Source: Hyphomicrobiales bacterium (lineage in GTDB: Bacteria > Pseudomonadota > Alphaproteobacteria > Rhizobiales > Beijerinckiaceae). From it: a DNA stretch of 7,911 nt. A program made the position numbers and the translations under genes. The stretch lies in contig JAATEW010000016.1 of the NCBI GenBank assembly GCA_015655535.1, positions 1 through 7,911 of the forward strand, written 5' to 3'. Under the pieces are notes generated by a model, which worked only from the letters and a program-made list of their open reading frames with translations, searched no databases and was not told where the DNA came from. The stretch's first letter is position 1, and every line of letters begins with the position of its first letter. Shown here piece by piece: positions 1 through 5,175 of the stretch.

Positions 1-480
1 AAGCGGCGCGACGTTTATCTCGCGGTAGGGAAGAACGATAAAGCCGATCCAAACTTCACGATCCAGTTGCCGGAGGACTATCGGTGCGGCGTAGAAAAGA
101 AAAAGTCTCCGGATGGCAAAATCCCCAAACCGTCCGGCGATGGCGGCGTCAAGCTCGTATTCCGCATGCGATCTCTGCAGGGAATCTATGAATATCTCGG
201 ATCCCTCGCGCGGATCGAACTGGGTCTGGATGGCCCGGTGACACCGCTTGGGATCTATGGGCCAGGCAAATATACATATGTTTTCAATATTCAGAGAGGC
301 AGGGGTTTGCCTGGGGATGTCGTAGCATCGAACGAATTCGGGGATTTTTCGATCAGCCCCGACGCGACCGGATACGATCTGAGCACTCAGTCGCTGAAGG
401 CCATCGCCTTCCTACAAGCCTTGAATTCGAAGGCCACAACTCTGCCTGCTCCCGTGACGACATCCGTGCTCGTCAGGTAG
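1..480 (+). CDS. Conserved-type hypothetical protein, 5'-truncated by window edge
   Basis: Reading frame 1 is open from the first base to a TAG at 478-480, giving 159 residues. The start lies upstream of the window; a TTG at 67 is an internal codon, not a likely start. The visible part is soluble, with no membrane segment or signal peptide. A basic, low-complexity stretch (EKKKSPDGK) is followed by a segment around RMRSLQGIYEYLGSLAR and a C-terminal end (SLKAIAFLQALNSKATTLP) that ends shortly before a short beta-like tail. The style resembles the C-terminus of uncharacterised proteobacterial proteins that pair a 'YLG' helix with a final 'LNxxAxxLP' motif, but I cannot name a family. No function can be assigned. 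The gene is co-directional with nothing else nearby; the next gene (684-1028) converges on it. Confidence 0.75.
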   Translation, partial: KRRDVYLAVGKNDKADPNFTIQLPEDYRCGVEKKKSPDGKIPKPSGDGGVKLVFRMRSLQGIYEYLGSLARIELGLDGPVTPLGIYGPGKYTYVFNIQRGRGLPGDVVASNEFGDFSISPDATGYDLSTQSLKAIAFLQALNSKATTLPAPVTTSVLVR

Positions 481-683
481 CCGTCTGCGCCGCCGCTCCT
501 GTGGCAATCGCAACGAGCGTTATGATGGCCTTGCTACCAATGGGCACCCCGAGATCCCATAGCAAGGCAACTCGACTAGGTGCGAGGAGGTAGGGTGAAA
601 TAATGCGTCTCAGGCCAGTCTAATCGCCTCACGACACCTGACCCCATGCGAAATATTATTGCGCGGACGCTAAACGCCGTTGT
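481..683. other. Intergenic region between convergent genes
   Basis: This stretch separates the stop of the truncated upstream gene from the stop of the small exported-protein gene on the minus strand. I find no ORF with plausible coding content. An AGGAGG-like run near 585-590 precedes only a six-codon ORF. The one clear structure is the stem-loop at 528-568. No T-tract typical of an intrinsic terminator follows it on either strand. Confidence 0.5.
528..568. other. Stem-loop (9-bp perfect arms), possible transcript 3' structure
   Basis: GCCTTGCTA at 528-536 is the exact reverse complement of TAGCAAGGC at 560-568. An alternative fold pairs 528-535 with 561-568, bulges ACCA-type bases on one side, then pairs ATGGG (540-544) with CCCAT (556-560) around an 11-base loop. 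It starts 47 bases after the stop at 480, between two convergent genes, where a transcript end would be expected. There is no U-run after either arm, so a classic intrinsic terminator is not supported. It could be a 3'-end stabiliser, or chance. Confidence 0.35.
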
Positions 684-1028
684 TCACTGATCATTTTCGG
701 TTATGATTTGCTCATTGCATCCAATACCAAGAAGGTCTCCGGCCCGACGTTCGATAGAAATCGTAATTTTCGTGTGCTGTGGTCCGCGATCGGAAAGTCG
801 CGGATTGGCTTCCCAGACCATGATAGGTTTATCGGCGCTGCGTGTTTCCGTCATTGGCGCGCCCAGCTTAGTAACAAGGAACTGACGGGCTAGAAAAACC
901 GCCTCGTGGTTTCCTGAGAATTTGGCCAACGCCTCCTCTTTACCGGAAGAAATGCAAGTCAGGGCGGCGGCTTCTAAAGGCATAGATGTGAGTGCCGCCA
1001 TAAAGGCGAGCAGTATAATACGCATCAT
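684..1028 (-). CDS. Small exported hypothetical protein (114 aa)
   Basis: This is a 114-residue protein with a clear Sec signal peptide: a short basic start (MMR), a hydrophobic core (IILLAFMAALTSM) and an AAA-type cleavage site near residues 20-22. The mature part is therefore about 92 residues. It should sit in the periplasm or be secreted. It carries two cysteines, C25 just after the cleavage site and C104 near the C-terminus, which could form a disulfide. The sequence before C25 does not fit a lipobox, so a lipoprotein is unlikely. Two adjacent ATG codons open the frame. The first (1026-1028) is preferred because AGGAA at 1036-1040 (read on the minus strand) lies 7 bases upstream of it. 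I do not recognise the family. The mature sequence has alternating charged and beta-prone segments (TKITISIERRAGDLLGIGC), suggesting a small beta-rich domain. It is monocistronic as far as can be seen, and its 5' region is shared with a divergent small ORF. Confidence 0.72.
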   Translation of the reverse strand: MMRIILLAFMAALTSMPLEAAALTCISSGKEEALAKFSGNHEAVFLARQFLVTKLGAPMTETRSADKPIMVWEANPRLSDRGPQHTKITISIERRAGDLLGIGCNEQIITENDQ

Positions 1029-1035
1029 ATTCGTG

Positions 1036-1040
1036 TTCCT
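1036..1040 (-). promoter_or_regulatory. Ribosome binding site deciding the start at 1028
   Basis: The minus strand reads AGGAA here, 7 bases before the first of two tandem ATG codons. The second ATG would be 10 bases away. The spacing favours the first ATG and supports the gene being translated. Confidence 0.55.
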
Positions 1041-1090
1041 ATTGTCGAATCACCCGCGAATTAACGCGCGTAGGGAGATTGCACACGAAT

Positions 1091-1096
1091 ATTGTA
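1091..1096 (-). promoter_or_regulatory. Possible -10 box for the minus-strand exported-protein gene
   Basis: On the minus strand this hexamer reads TACAAT, five of six bases of the sigma-70 consensus TATAAT. It would put the transcription start about 60 bases before the ATG at 1028. The matching -35 position shows only a weak TGAAC-type sequence, and the repeated GCGTTAA dyad lies just upstream. This is a guess from position and motif. Confidence 0.25.
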
Positions 1097-1123
1097 CTTT
1101 GCACTTATTTTTTGGTTCATGCA

Positions 1124-1149
1124 TGCGTTAACTAAATCAGGTTAACGCA
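1124..1149. promoter_or_regulatory. Perfect 9-bp-arm dyad, candidate operator
   Basis: TGCGTTAAC at 1124-1132 is mirrored exactly by GTTAACGCA at 1141-1149, with an 8-base spacer (TAAATCAG). The centre-to-centre distance of the arms is 17 bases, a typical geometry for a dimeric repressor or activator. A third half-site, TTAACGC, lies at 1061-1067 inside a smaller CGCG-AATTAA-CGCG dyad. The site sits in an AT-richer stretch between divergent genes: just upstream of the possible minus-strand promoter, and about 100 bases upstream of the 46-codon ORF. No T-run follows either side, so it is not a terminator. The regulator is unknown. Confidence 0.4.
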
Positions 1150-1234
1150 AGCGATCGAACACATTGCGTTTCAGTGCCCGCAATCGTTCATTGAGATTTC
1201 TCTTCATAGCTTCAGAGCAGAGCAATCGGCAGCG

Positions 1235-1240
1235 AGGAGG
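1235..1240 (+). promoter_or_regulatory. Consensus Shine-Dalgarno sequence for a 46-codon ORF
   Basis: AGGAGG sits here, 6 bases before the ATG at 1247-1249. It is one of the strongest ribosome binding sites in the window and the main reason to treat the short ORF that follows as a gene. An in-frame TGA at 1241-1243 rules out a longer version. Confidence 0.45.
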
Positions 1241-1246
1241 TGAGCA

Positions 1247-1387
1247 ATGAATGAAGATGTTCAGAACGGTATGACGTTCGGAGATAGAGTTGAAGCTAGA
1301 GTCGTTCGCGGAGAGCAAAGTTGGACATTCTTTTACATCGTGCTGGGCTTCAGCGACCCCGAGCAGCGCATCGCCCCCAATCGATAA
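1247..1387 (+). CDS. Candidate small protein, 46 aa, unknown
   Basis: The ORF runs from ATG at 1247 to TAA at 1385-1387 and encodes 46 residues beginning MNEDVQNGMTFGDRVEARV and ending DPEQRIAPNR. A consensus AGGAGG lies 6 bases upstream, with an in-frame stop directly after it, so the start is well defined. The protein is acidic at the N-terminus and charged overall. It has one short hydrophobic patch (WTFFYIVLGF, about residues 26-35), too short for a confident membrane span. No motif is recognised. Third codon positions are mixed and the codon bias is weaker than in the secretion genes, so the call rests mainly on the ribosome binding site. It lies downstream of a repeated-box dyad and converges with the ClpP-like gene. 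It may be a small regulatory protein, an orphan gene or a chance ORF. Confidence 0.4.
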   Translation: MNEDVQNGMTFGDRVEARVVRGEQSWTFFYIVLGFSDPEQRIAPNR

Positions 1388-1401
1388 GACCATGATACAT
1401 T

Positions 1402-1414
1402 CAGATTGAATCTG
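1402..1414. repeat. 13-base palindrome CAGATT-G-AATCTG
   Basis: Two perfect 6-base arms flank a single central base, 15 bases after the stop of the 46-codon ORF and 74 bases beyond the end of the ClpP-like gene on the other strand. The loop is too tight for an RNA hairpin of this length, so if functional it is a DNA-binding site. It could also be chance. Confidence 0.2.
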
Positions 1415-1487
1415 GACCTGATGCTTAAGGTGTACAAACGAACATGTTTGCACGCCCGCTAACGGCGACCCCATTTTGGGCAATGAG

Positions 1488-2720
1488 TTATCGAACCGCA
1501 GTCCAATCGCGCGTTTCCTTTTCAGCTTCTGCGATTTCTTCCGACGTCATTCGTGCGACGATCATCTCACGCGCCTTAAGAGCCTCCATCCGGTCTTTCT
1601 CAGTCGCGAAACCTTCCATCGAAAGTTTCAGCCACTTGTAAGCCTCTGTTAGGTTCGGCTGCACGCCTCGTCCGAGCGCATAGGCGACACCAAGACTGAG
1701 CTGCGCCCCGGGAACCCCTTTTTGGGCCGCGCGGCTGAACCACTTGACCGCCTCGGCGAAGTTCTGCGGAACGCCTTTGCCCGCATAATACATCTGGCCG
1801 AGATTATATTGCGAAGGGCCGTGATCTTGGTCCGCGAGCGCCTGCCACAGGCTGGCTGCCATTGCATAGTCGCCGTGGTTGGCAGCATCGAGCGCGGCTT
1901 GGATACGTTCCGATTGGCTCTTCGACGCGGACTCATTTCTCGCAATGTCCGCAGCGCGATGCGGTGCCATTGGAACAAGCGGGCGCGGTCCGCCTCTCGG
2001 CGCCTGAACGGGACGCCCGGTCATCGTCACGCCCATCGATCGGAGGTCGGCAATGTTCAGCCAGACAATCGTATCAGGAGGCGTATCGACCAGTTTTTGT
2101 GCGATAGGCGCTGGAACACCGACTTCCATGGAAAAGCGTGCCATGGCCCGCGTCGCCGCCATGGCATCCTCCGTCACCAGGCCAAATCGATCCGCTGCTC
2201 CATGGATGCCGACGAAGCTTCCATAATCCGCGAATTTCGTTTCGCCGGCCGCGAACACGAGAAAGCATGCGGAGGCACAAGTCGCGCCATAACCCACAGC
2301 GGTCTGCAGATTTGTATGAGCATGGACCAGCCGCGCGAGCCCAAGGCCGCCGACGAGATTCCCTCCGGGGGAATCAAGCAGCAAGCCGCGAATAGTCTGA
2401 CCGTTTGCCTCTGTGGCACGGATACGTGTTTCAAGCGCCTCCGCATCGCTAAGGGCGATATCGCCCTTGAGGGCAATGATCGCTCCTTTATCGGTTAGGA
2501 GGGTCGTCAGCGTTGCTGCGTCGCCCTTCGAGGCAGGGATCAGCATTCCCATTGTAAAGAATATGCTGGCAAGGTTCCGCGCCGCAGTCTCAGGCGAGCG
2601 GCCGCAGTGGATCGCTGAAACGATTAATCGGCAATAATGGTGAGCCAAGGAGCCAAGCAACGAAACGCCTCGGATGGCAGATTCTGATCTTGCAAACCAG
2701 ATCGAATATGACACGGACAT
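1488..2720 (-). CDS. Exported ClpP/crotonase-like protein with C-terminal Sel1 repeats
   Basis: The 410-residue frame has three parts. Residues about 49-69 form an export signal (LASIFFTMGMLIPASKGDAA). Residues about 70-235 look like a periplasmic ClpP-fold domain of the COG3904 type: LLLDSPGGNLVGGLGLA (113-129) fits the SPGG oxyanion segment, CASAC (148-152) holds the likely nucleophile S150, and VGIHG (170-174) holds the candidate base H173. Residues about 302-371 are two Sel1 (TPR-like) repeats with the AxxYNLGQMYYAGKGVPQ and LGVAYALGRGV signatures, plus a possible half repeat before them. Sel1 repeats usually bind protein partners. A pale, Pro-rich linker (238-255) joins the halves. The start is uncertain. 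ATG at 2720 has no clear ribosome binding site; a TTG at 2660 has GAGG 7 bases upstream and gives a shorter leader. It lies 22 bases after the phosphatase-like gene, so the two are probably co-transcribed. Predicted activity is peptidase-like; the substrate is unknown. Confidence 0.85.
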   Translation of the reverse strand: MSVSYSIWFARSESAIRGVSLLGSLAHHYCRLIVSAIHCGRSPETAARNLASIFFTMGMLIPASKGDAATLTTLLTDKGAIIALKGDIALSDAEALETRIRATEANGQTIRGLLLDSPGGNLVGGLGLARLVHAHTNLQTAVGYGATCASACFLVFAAGETKFADYGSFVGIHGAADRFGLVTEDAMAATRAMARFSMEVGVPAPIAQKLVDTPPDTIVWLNIADLRSMGVTMTGRPVQAPRGGPRPLVPMAPHRAADIARNESASKSQSERIQAALDAANHGDYAMAASLWQALADQDHGPSQYNLGQMYYAGKGVPQNFAEAVKWFSRAAQKGVPGAQLSLGVAYALGRGVQPNLTEAYKWLKLSMEGFATEKDRMEALKAREMIVARMTSEEIAEAEKETRDWTAVR

Positions 2721-2742
2721 ATGACGTTCGGGCGACGGGCGC

Positions 2743-4983
2743 CTATTGCGTCGATGAAGCCGAATGCGCGTCGCCCTTGACCAGCTCGGTCATGCTCTGA
2801 ACGAGCGCACGGGCCGTTCGTTCCAGATAGGTCGTTCGCGCCGTGCTGACTGGATTATCTCCGAAAGCCACCTCATCAAGCCGGCTCTTGATCTCATGCG
2901 CCAGCAAGTCGCGTGCGTGCGTTGTCCCATCGAGCATGGCCACGAAACGAGCGTAATCCTGGTCGCTGCCTTCCACGGCTTGCGTGGCAAGAGCCAACAC
3001 AGTGGTTCCGGCCTTGCCGAGCGGCGCGTTGAGCGCCTTATAAGCCTTTGCAAGATCTAAGAAACCTGTCTGGTTTCCTCGTAATTGTGGAGCAAGAGAC
3101 GACGGCTCGATCCATTCCGCGAGCACGCGTCCGTCGTGGACATAGTCGTCGGCAAGACCAAGAAGCGCCAACATGGTCGGGCGAATATCGGCATGGTCGG
3201 AAAAGACGCTTTCATCAAGTCCCAGTTTACGCACTCCGGGACCGACAAGGCCAAACCACGTAAGGCTCATGTCCGAAGCCGCATTACCATGCGTCCACGA
3301 ATAGGAAGGATCTCTCTCAGCGCAAGGCGATTGCGAGCTACAATCGGCTAGATTTCCGGCTGTCATCACGAAATAATCCGAAGCGCTGAATGCCGTAAAG
3401 CTCGGCGTCCGGGCCGGACTGCTCGACGTCATATGAAGGAATGTCATCGCGGTCCGATCAGCGATGAAATGTGTCAGCGAATCCGTGTGGCCGGAAATTG
3501 GATTGACGATCGTCAGCTTGCCGACATCCTGTTCAAGGGCGCGGGTGATGGGGGCCGCCGCTGAGGGATTGCCGCGAATGAAGAAACTTGGTGCGGTGTC
3601 GAAATGAATGTCGAATGCGGTAACATTCTGAAATTGCGTAGCCAGCAGCCGATCGACAAAGACGTTGATCTCACCCCGATCCGGATAGGCGCAGGGCAGG
3701 GGAGCTCCATTGCAAGTCTTCGGCACCGGAGCGCCGCCCACGAAATGCCCCCCTACGTCCGAGGCAAAAACAAACAAGGTATTTGCTTTCGTGATGCCAT
3801 CAACCTCAAGCCGTCTGATGAACCGCTCGAAGGCGCGGTCATAAACGCCAAGACGCCGGTCATAGGCTGCCTCTCCTGGTCCCAGGCTCTGCCGTGCTCC
3901 GGAAACCGAGATCCCGTCATGAGGGTCGTTGATATGAGCATAGACAACCGGGATGCCCGCTTCGAGCATAGCGGCCGTGTAGCCAAGCGTTTGGGATACT
4001 GTCGGTGCGACAACGCCCGGAAAGCCCGGATCTCCATAGACATCTTGAATGACCTTGTGATCAAGGTCTCTGACAGGGCCATTTGGCGAAATCGCCGGCT
4101 GGACGTGAGCATTTCCGAAAAGCGCGCTGAAATTATTATAGGACCCTGGCTCGTCAGGAAGGTGGTCGGCGCGCGCGTGAACAGCGTTTGCGCAGAGTCC
4201 GCTCCCCTCTGCGCAATGGACCGCAATGCCGAGAAAATCGGCTTTCGCCTTGACTGGATTGGCCGCTGCCTCCGCTGCCTCAGGTGTCCCGCCACCGAAA
4301 ACCGAGATGATATCGGACGGGATGCTCTCGATCGCCATATTGGCCACTCCGAAAGTACCGACATCACATCCGACGCGCGTGAAGGCGGGCCAGGGGGCCG
4401 GCGCCATCTTTCCCGCTTCCGTCAACATCTGGGGAAACCCGTCAGGCGCTGTAGCCGTCCAATAGGAAAAGGAGCTGGTAAATCCGACGGATCCATCCGT
4501 TTGAAAATAGCCGAGGTTGTCCGATGTCGGAATGCCGGTACGATCAGGATAGACCCCGGTCAAAATCGTAAGAATATCCGTCGCCGCCACGGAAGGGAGT
4601 GACGTATGGTGATCGCCTGCGAGAACACCATTCTCGGTCAGGAAAGCATGCAGAAAGGGCATCTGCTCGATATCCGAGGCAATATTCGGATCGTCACGGC
4701 GCAGATGGAGATTGTCGAACTGAAGTTGAACGACATGTTTGATTGCACCGTCAGCGGATCGCAATTCGCATGCGGCCCAGCCATTGCTCGCGCCCGCTAG
4801 ACTAACGGCGATGATCAGCCATCGAATGGCTTCGAGATGCAAGGCACAGTGACGCAATACCAGTTCCCGCTCGCGAAATCTTACATGATTACACACGGAC
4901 TTGTGGCGTCCCGATGACAGCGTGCTGCACAAGACGGAGTGGAAGCCGTCTATGAACCGAAACACATATTGAACCTGGAGCAT
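2743..4983 (-). CDS. Exported alkaline-phosphatase-superfamily protein, possibly degenerate
   Basis: This protein of about 746 residues belongs to the alkaline phosphatase/phosphodiesterase/sulfatase superfamily, whose metal-dependent members cleave phosphate or sulfate esters. Numbered from ATG 4983, visible landmarks are the first metal motif QFDNLH (D90), the nucleophile region ending LTILTGVYPDR (about 138-148), INDPHDG (D353, H355), ASDVGGHF (D409, H413), SWTHGN (H565) and FSDHADIRPT (D596, H597). The expected Thr nucleophile, 10 residues before the Gly of LTG, is Ala (A133, codon GCG at 4585-4587). The related-family EGDHF motif, as I recall it, reads VGGHF. Catalysis may thus be altered or lost. 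A signal peptide (IRWLIIAVSLAGASNGWAA, about 53-71) directs export. About 50 poorly hydrophobic residues precede it, so the true start is probably internal: TTG 4857 with GGGA 7 bases upstream, or TTG 4842. The C-terminal 100 residues are helical and Ala-rich. It is probably the first gene of an operon with the ClpP-like gene and is divergent from gspE. Confidence 0.85.
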   Translation of the reverse strand: MLQVQYVFRFIDGFHSVLCSTLSSGRHKSVCNHVRFRERELVLRHCALHLEAIRWLIIAVSLAGASNGWAACELRSADGAIKHVVQLQFDNLHLRRDDPNIASDIEQMPFLHAFLTENGVLAGDHHTSLPSVAATDILTILTGVYPDRTGIPTSDNLGYFQTDGSVGFTSSFSYWTATAPDGFPQMLTEAGKMAPAPWPAFTRVGCDVGTFGVANMAIESIPSDIISVFGGGTPEAAEAAANPVKAKADFLGIAVHCAEGSGLCANAVHARADHLPDEPGSYNNFSALFGNAHVQPAISPNGPVRDLDHKVIQDVYGDPGFPGVVAPTVSQTLGYTAAMLEAGIPVVYAHINDPHDGISVSGARQSLGPGEAAYDRRLGVYDRAFERFIRRLEVDGITKANTLFVFASDVGGHFVGGAPVPKTCNGAPLPCAYPDRGEINVFVDRLLATQFQNVTAFDIHFDTAPSFFIRGNPSAAAPITRALEQDVGKLTIVNPISGHTDSLTHFIADRTAMTFLHMTSSSPARTPSFTAFSASDYFVMTAGNLADCSSQSPCAERDPSYSWTHGNAASDMSLTWFGLVGPGVRKLGLDESVFSDHADIRPTMLALLGLADDYVHDGRVLAEWIEPSSLAPQLRGNQTGFLDLAKAYKALNAPLGKAGTTVLALATQAVEGSDQDYARFVAMLDGTTHARDLLAHEIKSRLDEVAFGDNPVSTARTTYLERTARALVQSMTELVKGDAHSASSTQ

Positions 4984-5014
4984 AGCACGCAACGTCCCAA
5001 TGAATGCAAAACCT

Positions 5015-5024
5015 TCAAATTTGA
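5015..5024. promoter_or_regulatory. Palindrome TCAAATTTGA, weak operator candidate
   Basis: This is a 10-base perfect palindrome in the divergent region, 31 bases upstream of the earliest ATG of the phosphatase-like gene. AT-rich palindromes of this length occur by chance fairly often, so only its location argues for a role. Confidence 0.18.
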
Positions 5025-5099
5025 TTGCGGGTTAGGTGCCTCTCAGTTGTCTATTAGACGCCCAGGTTTGTGTTGCTCCTAAAAGACGGAGATGCGCTC

Positions 5100-5171
5100 G
5101 TGACGAACAGAAAAAGCGATCTATGTCAGTCATTCGGCGAGAACGATAAACAAGAACTCATGGGGCCTTGA
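5100..5171 (+). CDS. Possible 23-codon upstream ORF (leader) before gspE
   Basis: GTG at 5100 opens a 23-codon frame (MTNRKSDLCQSFGENDKQEL, then MGP) that ends at TGA 5169-5171, only 4 bases before the gspE ATG. GGAG at 5088-5091 lies 8 bases upstream of the GTG. The gspE start itself lacks a good ribosome binding site, which makes translational coupling from this ORF plausible. CTCC at 5076-5079 could pair with that GGAG and mask it. The peptide is hydrophilic and has no recognised motif. It could equally be an untranslated leader. Confidence 0.25.
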   Translation: MTNRKSDLCQSFGENDKQELMGP

Positions 5172-5175
5172 TCCA

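Larger units (their letters stand above)
4984..5175. promoter_or_regulatory. Divergent intergenic region between phosphatase-like gene and gspE
   Basis: This stretch must hold the promoters of the minus-strand phosphatase/ClpP-like pair and of the plus-strand type II secretion genes, unless the former starts further inside (see that gene). I see a perfect 10-base palindrome TCAAATTTGA at 5015-5024 and a short ORF at 5100-5171, but no -35/-10 pair convincing enough to report. If the phosphatase-like gene starts at 4857, the divergent region grows to about 318 bases. Confidence 0.45.

Noticed and set aside
585..620. AGGAGG followed by a six-codon ORF ATG at 603
   Set aside because: The ORF is only six codons, and the spacing of 12 bases is too long for a convincing start.
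635..647. CACCTGACCCCAT, like the 'GACCTGACCCC' repeat I associate with mobile REP-type elements
   Set aside because: Only one short copy is present, with no second copy, target repeat or transposase nearby. The link rests on memory.
1435..1450. CAAAC-GAACAT-GTTTG small hairpin near the ClpP-like gene end
   Set aside because: Five-base arms without a T-run are too weak for a terminator and expected by chance.
1142..1483. Open frame of 113 codons on the minus strand, starting at a TTG
   Set aside because: No ribosome binding site, no recognisable domain and a scattered composition. It is antisense to the better-supported 46-codon ORF and lies just beyond the ClpP-like gene's stop.
1722..2498. 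Open frame of 258 codons on the plus strand
   Set aside because: Antisense to the ClpP/Sel1 gene, whose domains are clear. It has no motif or start signal.
3604..4602. Open frame of 332 codons on the plus strand
   Set aside because: It is a long antisense frame inside the phosphatase-like gene, rich in Arg/Ser and without motifs. The minus strand has a full family match.
4993..5100. Search for a sigma-70 promoter pair upstream of gspE and the phosphatase-like gene
   Set aside because: Several TTG-like -35 and TAT-like -10 hexamers occur, but none with acceptable spacing (16-18 bases) and matches on both sides.
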